Source of the DNA: Pyrus communis
Lineage: Eukaryota; Streptophyta; Magnoliopsida; Rosales; Rosaceae
Reading direction: 5' to 3'
Assembly: GCF_963583255.1 (NCBI RefSeq)
Contig: NC_084817.1
Span: 21,300,837-21,364,836 of the forward strand
DNA length: 64,000 nt
Shown here: one piece after another, positions 1 through 11,356 of the stretch
Layout of the letters: each line of letters opens with the position of its first letter
How positions within the stretch are numbered: the stretch's first letter is position 1
The notes under the pieces: generated by a model
What the model was told of the DNA's origin: nothing
Seen by the model: only the letters and a program-made list of their open reading frames with translations
Database searches by the model: none
Program-made: the position numbers and the translations under genes

Positions 1-340
1 TATCAAACAAACCAGATGCATGCATGTGAGAAAGATTTTTGCATGCTTGAAACTCCAAGCACTATAACAAGAGGAATTTTGTATCCCAAGACGAGAATTC
101 GAACTAGGCTGCAAATGAACGAGTATATTATTATGGACAACTAGTTTAACTCACATTACGAATGTATGTGTATTCTTTTTTTATATGCAAGAAGGTGAAT
201 TTGAAATTAGGTATAGAAGAAGGAGCAGATAATTATATTTAGGAAAAATTAGTATCTGGTCACTAGGTTCTAATATTTATTGACTAAGATCTTATCAGTT
301 TTTAGATTTTGATCAAAGTCCCTAGCATTAATATATTAAT
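1..340. other. AT-rich spacer left of the first Cassandra element
   Basis: No gene or RNA is recognisable here. The segment is AT-rich and ends in the TTAAT (336-340) that forms the left target-site duplication of the adjoining TRIM. Confidence 0.6.
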
Positions 341-979
341 TGTCACATCCCGGCCCGGGGCGGATCACTTCCCGGGCCCGCTCCACCATCGTAGCACGAT
401 ATTGTCCGCTTTGGGCTTACCATTCCCTCACGGTTTTGTTTTTGGGAACTCACGAGCAACTTCCCAGTGGGTCACCCATCCTGGGAGTGCTCTAGCCCCC
501 TTCTCGCTTAACTTCGGAGTTCCTACGGAACCCGAAGCCAGTGAGCTCCCAAAAGGCCTCGTGCTAGGTAGGGATGGGAATATACATTTAAGGATCACTC
601 CCCTGGGCGATGTGGGATGTCACAATCCACCCCCCTTAGGGGCCCGACGTCCTCGTCGGCACACACGCGACCAGGGTTAGGCTCTGATACCAAATTGTCA
701 CATCCCGGCCCGGGGCGGATCACTTCCCGGGCCCGCTCCACCATCGTAGCACGATATTGTCCGCTTTGGGCTTACCATTCCCTCACGGTTTTGTTTTTGG
801 GAACTCACGAGCAACTTCCCAGTGGGTCACCCATCCTGGGAGTGCTCTAGCCCCCTTCTCGCTTAACTTCGGAGTTCCTACGGAACCCGAAGCCAGTGAG
901 CTCCCAAAAGGCCTCGTGCTAGGTAGGGATGGAAATATACATTTAAGGATCACTCCCCTGGGCGATGTGGGATGTCACA
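341..979 (-). mobile_element. Complete Cassandra TRIM retrotransposon with 5S-like LTRs
   Basis: Two 284-bp LTRs (341-624 and 696-979) flank a 71-bp internal domain. By eye the LTRs differ at one base (G at 578, A at 933). Both begin TGTCACATCCC and end GATGTCACA. The element reads on the minus strand. Next to its 5' LTR lies a primer-binding site, TGGTATCAGAGCC (680-692, reverse), matching initiator tRNA-Met, and a G-rich polypurine tract (about 625-640, reverse) precedes the 3' LTR. TTAAT flanks both sides as a perfect 5-bp target duplication. Each LTR contains a stretch read on the minus strand with AACTCCGAAGTTAAGCG and GGATGGGTGACCCACTGGG, closely matching plant 5S rRNA and its internal Pol III promoter; this is the hallmark of Cassandra. 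There is no coding capacity, so movement depends on enzymes supplied in trans. Confidence 0.95.
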
Positions 980-2440
980 TTAATAAATTACATGTAAGTT
1001 ACATAATTTTTATAATAAAAATTAGTAATTGATTTAGAGTTTTAATACTCACACCCTTATTAAACTCCTAATTAATTTTCAATTCAAACATTTTTCAAAA
1101 TATAAAAAATAAATTATAATAAGTTTTGAACCCACTAAATTAAATTTTCAAATTTTCAAATTTTCAATCTTATATGTATCCATTCTTAAATATACCAATT
1201 TGTTATATGAAAAATGTACCCCTTTTTTAATATAAAATGTACCCATTTTTTTTTATATAAAATTCATTCAATCTTTTCTCTTATCTATTTTTAAACTTAT
1301 ATGGGTACATTCTATTTCGTTTATTTCAGAATGTATCCATGTCAAGTTTAACAGAAGAAATTTAATAATGTTATTAAGCCTAATATCTTCTTTTTTTTAT
1401 TATTGTTTTTGAAGAATATACCCATGTTTTGGTACAATAATTTTTTGGTTAGGTTAGATGAATGTACCCGTGTGTGTGTGTATTACACACACACACACAC
1501 ACACAATATATTAGAGAGTATTTCATCTTTAAATTTTAATCCCATAAATTATGGGTTTTATTTAAAATCTCATTATATAAATAACTACAAATTTCATCTT
1601 TAATTTAATCCCTATATAGAAAGACATTATTACATTAATGTCAGAGACTTCGATAAAAAACTAAAAACCACTAAGATTTTAGTCAAAGAACATTAGTAGT
1701 TAGGGACCGCATTCAAAGTGTCCCTTATATTTATGAACCAAACAATCTGTCTATTCTATTTTTTTTTTTTCCTTACAAACAATAGCGTTAGTAGGTTGAA
1801 TTGTTTTTTTTTTTAACAAAGTAGGTTAAATTGTTAAATGTTAAAAAAAATAAATAAATAAAGATTAGTAAGGATCAAATCCACACCACAATGTATATAC
1901 ATTATTACTTTATGCAGCGTCATCTACCTATTTAATTACATCTTTCTGAATATATCTTTGTAAAAGGTATGGCATCTTGCATAAAATTATAAATAATAAT
2001 GTCTAATTTTCCTTTTTAGACAGCAAGGTTGTCGCCTAATTTGGAATAGACCAAGAAGAAAGGTAGGCACATATCCTCTTTACCACGGCTCAAAATCAAC
2101 CGACAACCGGACTACTCTCTCTCTCTCTCTCTCTCTCTCTCAACACACGCATCCACAAGATCAACACATGGAAAACTGATTAATAATTTAAAGTAGTTTC
2201 AGTCTATCATACAATGTTTGATTAATACAACTCGGAGAAGTAAAATACAAAAAAAAAAAATGGACATTATATTCAAGAGAGAAAATATAAAAGAAGATTC
2301 TTATACAGTAGCTCATGTTGAGGGGAACTCTGATACATAAGTTTTCACATAAAGTTGCTCAAGAAGGGAAATAAAAAATGGGAAGCTAACTAGCTAGGGT
2401 GAAACTAAATTAACTTTGATGATTAATTATATATTACTAA
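980..2440. other. AT-rich spacer with GT/AC and CT microsatellites
   Basis: No gene is supported. Notable are a GT run followed after a few bases by an AC run (about 1469-1505), which could fold into a hairpin, several scattered GTACCC-containing A/T-rich repeats at 1200-1480, and a CT tract near 2117-2141. The right end probably includes the 3' UTR of the MATE gene, whose poly(A) site I cannot place. Confidence 0.5.
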
Positions 2441-2490
2441 CTCACATTACTAGTGTTAATTTTGTAGTAGCTGGTGATATGATATGATGA

Positions 2491-4356
2491 TCATACAATA
2501 AGAGGGTCTGTTTCAAGCGCTTCTGATGACTTGACAACCTCATCATCTTCCAAGTTGGGATCCTGGTGATCTGAACTTGGTGATGGCCGTGGTGATGATA
2601 TTGGTAATATTGAAGAAGTTGTAGAAGCAGAAGAAGCTTGGGTGAGATCATTTGCTCTTTTGACCTGAAGATTCCAATCTGTTGTGCAAAGGACATAAAA
2701 CATGAGCAAAGCACAAGAGCCTTGAGCTGCAAGCAATCCAAGCCACAGCCCTGCAAACCCCATTTTCATCACGAACCCCATCAGCATCGCCACCGGCATT
2801 CCCACCAAGTAAAATGACCCCAAGTTTATGTTGGCTCCAATCGTAGGTCTCGCACTTCCCCTCAGAACACCGCAGCCGGTGGTTTGCGGGCAGTTTCCGA
2901 GCTCGCACAGCCCTGCTATCGGCAATGCAGTCGCCGTGAGCTTGAGTATCTCGGCGTCATTAGTGAAGAATCTTCCCCATTGGTGCCTCATCAATGTTGT
3001 GAACAGCATGGCTAAAAGGCCTAAAGCCACTGAACAACCGAGCGAGACGATCATGGAAATGCGCGCTCGTGAGGGTCGATTAGCGCCCAACTCATTCCCA
3101 ACTCTCGTGGAGACGCCGAGGCTAAGCGACGAAGGGAACACGTAGACAAGAGAGGTGGTCTGGATAAGTATTCCCATTGAAGAAATGGTGGCTTTCGGGT
3201 TGGCTATCAGTCCGCACAGCATTATCATGAACTCATACCACCACCATTCGAGGCAAACGGAGATGCAGGTCGGAATAGCGAGCGCAAGCAAATATGACCA
3301 GCCGCGGAGGCAATCAGCGCTGGGACAAACCCACGAGTCCTTATAAACATTGGAGAAGTACGTGAAGGAGAAGAGCAGGATGAAGAGGTTGAGATTAGTC
3401 CAAACCATGGCTATGGCCACTCCGGAAATCCCCATTTGGAATTTAACGACTAGGAGGAAGTTTAGAGGGATGTGGAGTAGGACAGAGATGGCGGAGCAGT
3501 AGGTCACTGGCAATGTGATGTTTTGGGTGCGGAGATAAATTCTGAGGGGGTGGAGAAGAGAGAGAAAGAAGAGGTCAGGAGTGGAAAAGAGGATGAAAGT
3601 GTGGGCGACGGAGGAAATCTCTTCGTCCTGGCCAAACCAGAGGAGAACTCTTTTCATGTTGAACCACATCAAGGAGATGGGGAGGGAGGTAGAGAGAAGA
3701 AGGAGGACGGTTCTCTGAAGGGTTAGGCCAAGGAGCTTCATCTGTTTGGCCCCGTAAGCTTGCCCGCAGATGGGTTCCATTCCCATGGCGAGGCCGGAGA
3801 TGACAGAGTAGCCGGTGATGTTGGCAAACCCAATTGAGAGAGAGCCGCCGGCGAGCTCAAGCTCACCGAGATATCCTAGAAAAAGCATGGAGATCAGGGC
3901 TCTTGAGTAGAGAAGTAGGCCTGTCATGGTTGATGGACCTGAGATCTTCCCTATTGCCTTGATTTCTTGTACAGCCTGAAAAAATGAACAAAAAGAAAGA
4001 AAGCAAGAACTAACACATGTTAATTAATTGTTTTATCTCTAATCGCCGTCAGGCTGGCGCAGGTCCAAACATTATTAATTAATTTAAAACAAGAGCTGTA
4101 TAGATAAACGTTTTTTTTGTATGATTGTTACTGCTTTTAAATGTTTTTGGTTTTGTTGTACGATGAAAATGATTGTAGGGTTTTTGTTTGTATGTACCTC
4201 TGAGAGAGTAGGCCATCTGCGGAGCGCTTTATCGTCGTCTTCAACAAAAACATCAGAACAGTGAAGGTCGTCGATGGTTTTGTTGGAGGTTTCGATGAAA
4301 TTGGTTCTGTTGGGAGAAAGAAGTGGGGAGGAAGAAGAAGGCTTTGGGTTGCACAT
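2491..4356 (-). CDS. DTX48: MATE family transporter, DTX48 type (two exons)
   Basis: Exon 1 is 4356-4198 and exon 2 is 3975-2491. The intron has GT..AG ends (donor at 4197, acceptor CAG at 3978-3976) and leaves the frame in phase 0. The predicted protein has 547 residues, normal for plant MATE/DETOXIFICATION proteins (about 500-560). The hydrophilic N-terminus (MCNPKPSSSS) and the exon-2 start (AVQEIKAIGKISGPS) resemble Arabidopsis DTX48 (BCD1/ZF14). About 12 hydrophobic segments follow, with the family signatures GMEPICGQAYGAK, LRTQNITLPVTY and ELGNCPQTTGCGVLRG. The tail is Ser/Pro/acid-rich and ends ETDPLIV. Family members are cation-coupled exporters of organic compounds in endomembranes or the plasma membrane; close Arabidopsis relatives affect organ size, iron homeostasis and stress responses. 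The substrate cannot be read from the sequence. The gene is intact. Confidence 0.93.
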
Positions 4357-4506
4357 GATTGATTACCTTAATTTGCTAAGATAAAGCTAATGATGTTTTG
4401 GATAATATTTTAATGAGCAAGTGTGGGAAGAAATAGAATTAAGGACCCTGTATTTTGTTTTTGGTTGGAGGGATTTGAATGTGAGAAGGGGAAGTAGGGG
4501 AGGAGG

Positions 4507-4515
4507 TTTTATATA
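4507..4515 (-). promoter_or_regulatory. Putative TATA box of the DTX48-type gene
   Basis: TATATAAAA on the minus strand, about 150 bp upstream of the ATG at 4356. This would put the transcription start near 4480 and give a 5' UTR of roughly 120 nt. It is the best TATA match in the interval, but no start-site evidence is available. Confidence 0.5.
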
Positions 4516-4519
4516 CACA

Positions 4520-6300
4520 TGGAAGGAGTTGGCCTCAATTTTTTCTTTCATGAACGTGTCAATATATCCAAGGAGAACACGCAGAGGGAAAAAGTGTCCT
4601 CCCAAAAATGCTTTGAAAGGATTCATTCAGCCAAAAAGATAAAATGGAAAAAAGATAAAAATCGAAAGAAAATTGCTCATGGGGAGGTTGTGTGGGGGCC
4701 GAATTTCCATTCTTCCCTAATTTTTAGCCCTCCTCCCTCTCTCTCTCTCTCTCTCTAAAAATATTAGGTTAGTCACTTCATTTTGTTTTGCTATTGTATG
4801 GAAGTTTGAAAAAGTTTGGGTGGAGAAACTTAAAGAAATAAGGCAAGTGAAAACCCAGAAAAGGTAATTGGTTGCTTTTGACCGCCATGCATACACATAT
4901 TCTGTTTAGTTTTGATGATAATTGTACCCCCATTTTGGCACTTTGTCAATAGTGGGATTAACTTGGTGTTGATGCATACACGGTTAAACTTTTTGCTTAA
5001 GTGGATAATCTTTTTTAAACCCCTCCCCCCAATCTTTAACCTGAATTGGGATCTGGTTTTCTCTACCAATAAAGTAAACAAATTTATCTTTAATTAGGAT
5101 GCCATTGCCAAGTGGGATTGGTAGCAAAAAAATCCCTTTAATTTGTTGGTTGCTTGCTTGAGAAATGACAAGAGCCTATAAGTTGGTTGTGTATTGTTGT
5201 CTTTGAGAATATGGGCAACAACTGCAACTGCTAGCTAACTTGTGGGCAGCAAACATGTTTGCATGTTTGAACTTTTAGCCATGCATGTTTTGCATCTTGG
5301 AACAAAACACATGTAGCAACACCCATTATCAGCAAAACTCTTTGCTGTCTTCAACTATTTGATTAGAACACATCGACACATGACTAACTAGCTTCTGACT
5401 AGTTAGCTCAATTTGAGAGGTGCCAAAGCTTGTATGCAAAACCTGTTCTAGGCCCTCCCACCCCACTCAGGAGGATTTAAAGACATGGGTTTTGAAGTCA
5501 ATCAAATATTATAACTTGTGGTAGAGTTTGTTTCCCTTCAAAGGGGCTTTGATTTCATGATCCATTTTTTAAGATCCCAATCGCATACGAAAAGTAGTAA
5601 TCACTTTGGTAAAAAAGATAAATCGTCGTCCTTCTCTGGTGCAACGCTAATTAGGGCTTCGTTTGGTGCGAGGATTGGTATCTAGTACAGTTATGTCCCT
5701 TAAATTCTCACATTTATAAAGTGTACTTGTTTTCTCTATTATGTCGTTTAAGGAGCTTAGTCTCATCATTGTTAAGTTCATCAAGCATGAGACAACACAA
5801 CTATTCAGTTGATCATGTGCGGTTAAGTTTCACTTCCCAGACAAGACCTGGATGAGTAGGGCCTTTACGGGCCCTTGCTATCACTCTATTGAGAGATGTT
5901 GCTCGAACTTTTTTCATGCACTCAAACTCAAGCCACATAGATGAGGTTGCTGGTTTAGGACGAAAACAAGAAATAGAGACTTGAGACGGGATAAAAGGTA
6001 TCAACCACCAGAAAGACTGAGCATCAAGATTTGCTTAGTTTGCCGGTAAATTGGGGCATAACCTAATTTAACTAAACAAGCGGGATTTTGGTTTTTGTTT
6101 TGGGGAAGGGTTTTGTCCAAGTGAGGAGAATGTGTGGCAAATCTAAACTCATCTTCTGTTGCACCTTTTTCATTACATTTTTATATGTAACAAATAAATA
6201 GATGGATAATTATGTAGGCGGATATATCATATATGTTGATGGGTATGTTGGAGGTTGGTGTTGTGTGATGGAATGGAATGGGACCACTGAAATGGATTGT
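4520..6300. other. Upstream region of the MATE gene and spacer
   Basis: Contains a CT tract (about 4735-4757) that would be a GA-rich upstream element for the minus-strand gene. Otherwise I see no gene, RNA or bounded repeat. Short open frames here lack codon structure and similarity to anything I recognise. Confidence 0.45.
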
Positions 6301-6304
6301 AATG

Positions 6305-6307
<3 letters not shown>

Positions 6308-6367
<60 letters not shown>
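6308..6367. repeat. (GA)n microsatellite, about 60 bp
   Basis: Uninterrupted GA dinucleotide repeat. Open frames across it encode only Ser-Leu or Glu-Arg runs and are artefacts. Confidence 0.95.
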
Positions 6368-6369
<2 letters not shown>

Positions 6370-6679
6370 GCTCTGTGTGTGGGTTTGGAGAAGAGGCAGG
6401 CAGATGGGAGAAAGGGAACACTGAGAGACAATTACGTGCTCAACTTACGACCGTTTAATTTGTATCCTCTTCTCACAACAGAGATGAGTCTGTCTCTCTG
6501 TGGGAGAGAGCCTTGGTTCTCTCTCTCTCTCTGCGTCTGTTTCCTGCTCTGCCTCTCTGCCTGCTACCACCAGCCCAAACAAGCAGTGATCGATACTGAG
6601 CAAGTAAAACTTTTTCCCACCTCCCATTTTGAGACACAGTTACTTTACAACAAGAAGCCACGTAACAGTATCTCCAGTC

Positions 6680-6882
6680 AATCATACACCGACATAAATG
6701 TAACTATTTTGGTATCTCAAATCAACTATGCACTGTCACACGATTTAACTTTCTAATATAACATTACATGATTTTGTTGGAATCATGCACTGACATAAAT
6801 GTAACTGTTTTGGTATCTCAAATCAATTATACACTGTCACACGATTTAACTTTCTAATATAACATTGCATGATTGTGTTGGT
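6680..6882. repeat. Tandem duplication, 2 x 101 bp
   Basis: The segment containing ACATAAATGTAACT and TCACACGATTTAACTTTC is present twice with a 101-bp period (6680-6780 and 6781-6882). The copies differ by a few substitutions. No coding potential. Confidence 0.85.
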
Positions 6883-6889
6883 GTATACA

Positions 6890-7238
6890 ATGACAGAGTG
6901 ACAACTCCGTCGCATGGAAGTCCATCTCTCCTCTTTGAGTGACTCCAAGAGACGGAGAAACTTGAAGAAAGAAAGAATCAGATTTCATTTGTTGGCTTGC
7001 ATTGTAGAGATTTTATTGCATCCCAGAAACCCATAACCCCCGCCCATGTCAGATTCTCCATGTGTATCGAGCTCAATGAGTTTTTTTTTTTTTTCCTGTA
7101 GAGAAAGATGAGACTTGAGAGGTGCGTGTCAAAAGCAACAAATCCAATGGACCAAAATGAGTAAAAACTGCAAATTAAAATCCAAAAGGTATGCATAGAG
7201 TTGCTCAACTGCAACTTTACCGATCAATCATGCATACA

Positions 7239-7270
<32 letters not shown>

Positions 7271-7617
7271 CTGTGTGTGTGTATTTTTTTTTCTTACAAA
7301 ATATAGATTTTTGTCACATTCTTCTGTCACACATTTTGTAATCTTTGATATGAAAAATGTAAAGGATTCACGGGTCATTTTTTAGGTGTATTATTCATGT
7401 ACGAACGGTAATTTAAACACAAAAATGGTTTTCCTTCCAATTGGCAAAAAACAAACCCATTTCGAATTTGGCATCTTAATTGGGAAGTGTGGTCTCATTC
7501 ACTCTCACCCAAAATACAAATTCCACCAGTTTGTATCAACCCAAGTTGTTGTTATAGTGGGGTTTTATACTTGTATACTTACACTCAATCAAGAATTTCA
7601 GAATTTTTGTTACCAAC

Positions 7618-7648
<31 letters not shown>

Positions 7649-7828
7649 CAAAATTTTGGTGGGGCATCAACCACATAAGTGCGCTTTTGGTTACTTAGTG
7701 ACTAGAAATGTATGGTCACTCACTCGTAGTTATAGATTTGACGTTAAATATGAAGAAGAATACTACTAGAACGTAATACTAAGTGTCAAACGCATCATTA
7801 TAATATTAAATAAAAAGATTAGTGATCA

Positions 7829-7865
<37 letters not shown>

Positions 7866-9050
7866 CTGCTTCACCCATATCATAACAAAATAAATATACA
7901 AATTCCAATGCAAGTTTTTGGGGAGAGGATTTATGCAATGATAGGACTTCTTGGGATTTGACACTAGAAATAAAAAGATTATATTCCTCTTAAAAAAAAC
8001 CACCAACAAATTCACAGATTCTCCTCTCAAGAGAGCTTTTCCCTTGCCTTTCCCGGAAAATCTGACACGCTTAAATCTCTCTCAAAAACAATGTACCACT
8101 ATACTGTAAAGGCCTTGTGTTCTGCATGCTTAAATCTTTTATTTCCAGAAGCCACTGTGTTCCCCATACCACTCTGCACTCATTAATCTACCTTCATTTT
8201 GGACCATAACAACACTTACATCTAAAACTGAACGGATTTTGTCGTCAGCGCACGAGTGGGCGATTTCCGGCTGTTTGACACACTCACGCGCGAGCAACTA
8301 ATCCAAATATTCTTCAATAGTGAAACGGATGGCACCCGAGAGATTTACTTTACTTTTTCCCTCTTTCTTTTCTTTCTAATACTTGTAAAAGCCTGTCCTG
8401 TCTAGCAAACAATGCACCGGATGATTAAAAGCAGACAGATTGATAAAAGCAATGAAGGCAAGAATTTATTCCAAGGTCCAGATACAAAGAAGAAAATAAG
8501 TTTTAATTTAACTAATAATATTAATGAATTTAAACAAAAAGAACAGGAAAAAAGAGAATAAACAGCAAACCCATCACAAGAAAGAAAACTTCCAACAAAA
8601 ATAAAATAAAATAAAATCAGAGAGAATAAAAAGGCATTGTCTCCATCAACGTTTGAATCAGTACATTTCATTTTACCCATATTCATACAACAAAGTCCAT
8701 GCACAAAACGCATGAGATTCCAATACCTTGTAATCGGACCACCGTCGCCCAATCGAAGCTTCGACCGAAAGTAAAATATGATATTTTCGTGACGAATAAT
8801 TCTCAAACAGCCGAAACATGTTTCTTTGGTTGGCAGCAAATTAGCGTTGGATTAATTTCGGAATCTACGGCTGAGAGAGGCTGTACCTACTTTTCCATGG
8901 CAATTTGCCACAATCCCGCAGATGGGACTGATTTTCATTCAAGAAATTCTCCACTAATTGTAGACAACTTATCTCGCCGGGCACGAATCGACATCTATTA
9001 CATCAGCTATTACATCAACATATTTTCGCAGCCAGCGTCCGCGAACAACT
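6890..9050. other. Gene-poor spacer with homopolymer and AT tracts
   Basis: Contains an (AT)n run (about 7243-7270) and long A runs (about 7618-7646 and 7830-7860). Open frames of 117 and 145 codons overlap on opposite strands at 8402-9052. Neither has a recognisable domain, biased composition suited to coding, or splice context, so I do not call them genes. Confidence 0.45.
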
Positions 9051-9060
9051 AGAACAACTA

Positions 9061-9271
9061 GGAGGTGGATTGTTTGCCCTCCCATCACCATACTTTCCTT
9101 ATGCTTGTGTGGTCGCAGTTAAGCCATATCAACATTTTATATTAATTTTTTATAGAAATAATAAGACAAAAGGTAATACGAATATAAAATGTTGACGTGT
9201 CTTAACCGTGACCACACAAACAGAAGGGCATGGGGAGAGTATGGAAATGGAAGGGCAGACAATCCACCTCC
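9061..9271. mobile_element. Mutator-type MITE with 9-bp target duplication
   Basis: A 211-bp palindromic element beginning GGAGGTGGATTGTTTGCC and ending GGCAGACAATCCACCTCC. It is flanked by perfect direct repeats GAACAACTA (9052-9060 and 9272-9280). A 9-bp duplication with long inverted ends is typical of MULE-derived MITEs. The core, with a TATATTAATTTTTTATA stretch and AATAATAAGACAAAA, recurs in the MITE at about 26.3-26.45 kb. Confidence 0.88.
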
Positions 9272-9350
9272 GAACAACTATCGCTTTGTGACAAACTTGT
9301 TTCCCACGACACTTCTAAAAACAGCAATGTCTAACTTCACCTGTTCTAAG

Positions 9351-9647
9351 GGGGGGTGTAGTCAAACTAAGATTTTAAAGGATTTTAAAAATGATAGATT
9401 CTATAAGATTAAAGAGGATTAAAGACTCCTACAAAATTCATATGGATTTTAAAGAATTTGAATGGATTGTGGTGGAAGAATTTGAAATCCTAAAAGGGTG
9501 AGGTTAGATTCTTTTTAGTCTTGGTTATAGCTCTCAAATCCCACAAAATCCACAACTTATTGAAATCCTCCAAAATCTTAATTTTTTTAATACATTTAAA
9601 TTTGAATGGATTTTAAAATCTTTTAAAATTTTTTAATTAACATCACC
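9351..9647. mobile_element. Probable MITE with GGGTGT ends
   Basis: Begins with a G run followed by TGTAGTCAAACTAAG and ends TTAACATCACCC. Both arms are rich in GATTTTAAA/TTTAAAATC and are inverted relative to each other. I could not identify a clean target-site duplication, so boundaries are approximate. Confidence 0.5.
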
Positions 9648-9659
9648 CATTCTATATGG

Positions 9660-11010
9660 ATTTCCCATGATCTATTCTAAAGTTGAGGACTGAACTGCTA
9701 CAGTCACAGGTTTGACCCTTGATTTTGCTTTATTTACAGCACTACCATCACATTAAGGCTGGGTTGGGGTTTGGGCCGGTCACATTTTGTGCGGTGGGCT
9801 TAGTTCATTTCTTGATATAAGCCCAACCCTTAGGGAGTGAACATGAAGATTTGCTTGGCCACTTTGATCAATTGATTACATCCAACAGAGAATTCATATA
9901 GAAAATTCATTCAGGTATAGTCTATAACTTGAAATGCAATCTAGAAGGGTAAATGGAGTGACTTTTTCTTTGTTTTAAGTATTCACAGATGCTATTGAGG
10001 AACTGTCCACAAAAGAACTAATACAAAGTACTTTAAAAAGAGAGAACCACGTTATGCAGTGTGCCTAATCAGTGTACGTATGACACAGTATGTGCGGGCG
10101 TGCGTGTGACTGTGTGTGTGTGAATGTTGTGCAGTGTGTCTAATCAGTGTGTGTGGATATTTAATTAGCTCGCAAAGTTTGTTTGTTCAATCCTTTGTTT
10201 GTTCCTGTGAATTTTGATTGTACTAAGCATGTCAAATTGCTATGGATTTGCTTTGTTTGTGAATTTCAGAAATTTGGATCGTTGGAGGGAGCAATTGGGC
10301 CGTTGGCTTTTTGAGGTATATTTAGTTACAGTAATTTTGTTACTGTATTGTTGAATTTTTATTATCAAAGAATTGTGATTTTGTTACCCTTATTTTTGGT
10401 TTTTCTCCTCTGTGAAATAGAGAATTGGGCCTCAAATTTTGGGGCATTCTCTAATTTTTGTGACTGTATTTTGGTGCATGCTCTAACTTTTGTGATGTGA
10501 GATCCCTGTAAGCGCCTCTGAACATTGATCATTTGTTTTGTTGATTAGTCTTAACGCCAATCCCTTACCCTAAGCTAGGCATCACAACATCTATAATTCT
10601 TTAATTCATTTATGAGAGCATTTTCGTACTGCTGTGCTATCGTTATTGTTTAATACACTGTTTAATTCGAATTTTGATATAAGTTTTCATTAGAATTTAG
10701 AACCTTTGTTATGATCAATAATGTATTGTTTTTCTGAAACGAAATGATGTATTGTTTTGGTCAAAGATGTATTGTTATGATCATTAGAATTACGTATACA
10801 CTTGTGATTTAAATACCGCTGAATATTTAATATGCATTTGCAATTATTTTGGTAAAGAAATTGAAAAGGAATGTAAAGGCCTATTCCTTTTGCCTTTCAT
10901 TTTTTCAGTTTGTTCTGTTAATGGTTAAGAAGACATGAATCACATGTATGTAAATATTGCAAATCGTATATATACATGGAACTTTTGACATGTTTTATAT
11001 GGTTTAAAAA
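9660..11010. other. Spacer, possibly the body of a Helitron
   Basis: No gene is supported. The segment ends in a Helitron 3' terminus at 11040, so an unknown part of it may belong to that element. I could not identify the matching 5' TC end. Confidence 0.4.
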
Positions 11011-11040
11011 CCCGCAGCATTGCGCGGGCTTCATCGCTAG
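11011..11040 (+). mobile_element. Helitron 3' terminus
   Basis: A GC-rich hairpin (CCCGC..GCGGG, 11011-11028) is followed after 8 bases by CTAG at 11037-11040 and then a T. This is the standard plant Helitron 3' end (hairpin, CTRR, host T). The 5' end was not found. The terminus is about 320 bp beyond the stop codon of the minus-strand sucrose transporter. Confidence 0.75.
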
Positions 11041-11356
11041 TGTGATTCTAACATAGGGATTTCACCAAGAGCCCAGCAGAAGATGATCATAAATTTTAAA
11101 CAGGAATTGAATAAATTGTAGAAACTCAGATGTATATTTTGCTGAACCGAAGCACTTCACGTGGAAATTGAGTTCAATATCCATATATTCGCTGGCGGGC
11201 CTTTAAATTATGAGAGAAAAATGGAAAGCAGCAAATTTCCAGAGCAAAAGGAACTTCAACTAATTGAGCTATGTTCAAATTTTCCCCAACTATTTGAGAT
11301 TTTACCATCTCGGTGACGAAAAAAAGTAGAGTGAAAAGTAGGTACAACAGAATACC

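Noticed and set aside
341..979. 5S rRNA genes
   Set aside because: The 5S-like blocks are embedded in LTRs with primer-binding site and target duplication, and diverge from 5S; they are Cassandra, not rDNA. The same holds at 23.7-24.36 kb.
309..1032. Three open frames over the first 1 kb, two of them near-identical
   Set aside because: They are readings of the two Cassandra LTRs; the duplication of the peptide simply reflects the LTR pair.
2828..3726. Plus-strand open frames opposite the MATE exon
   Set aside because: Shadows of the minus-strand coding exon; no domains.
6210..6431. Ser-Leu repeat protein
   Set aside because: Translation of the (GA)n microsatellite.
8402..9052. Overlapping 145- and 117-codon frames on opposite strands
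   Set aside because: No recognisable domain, low-complexity hydrophobic composition and no consistent gene structure.
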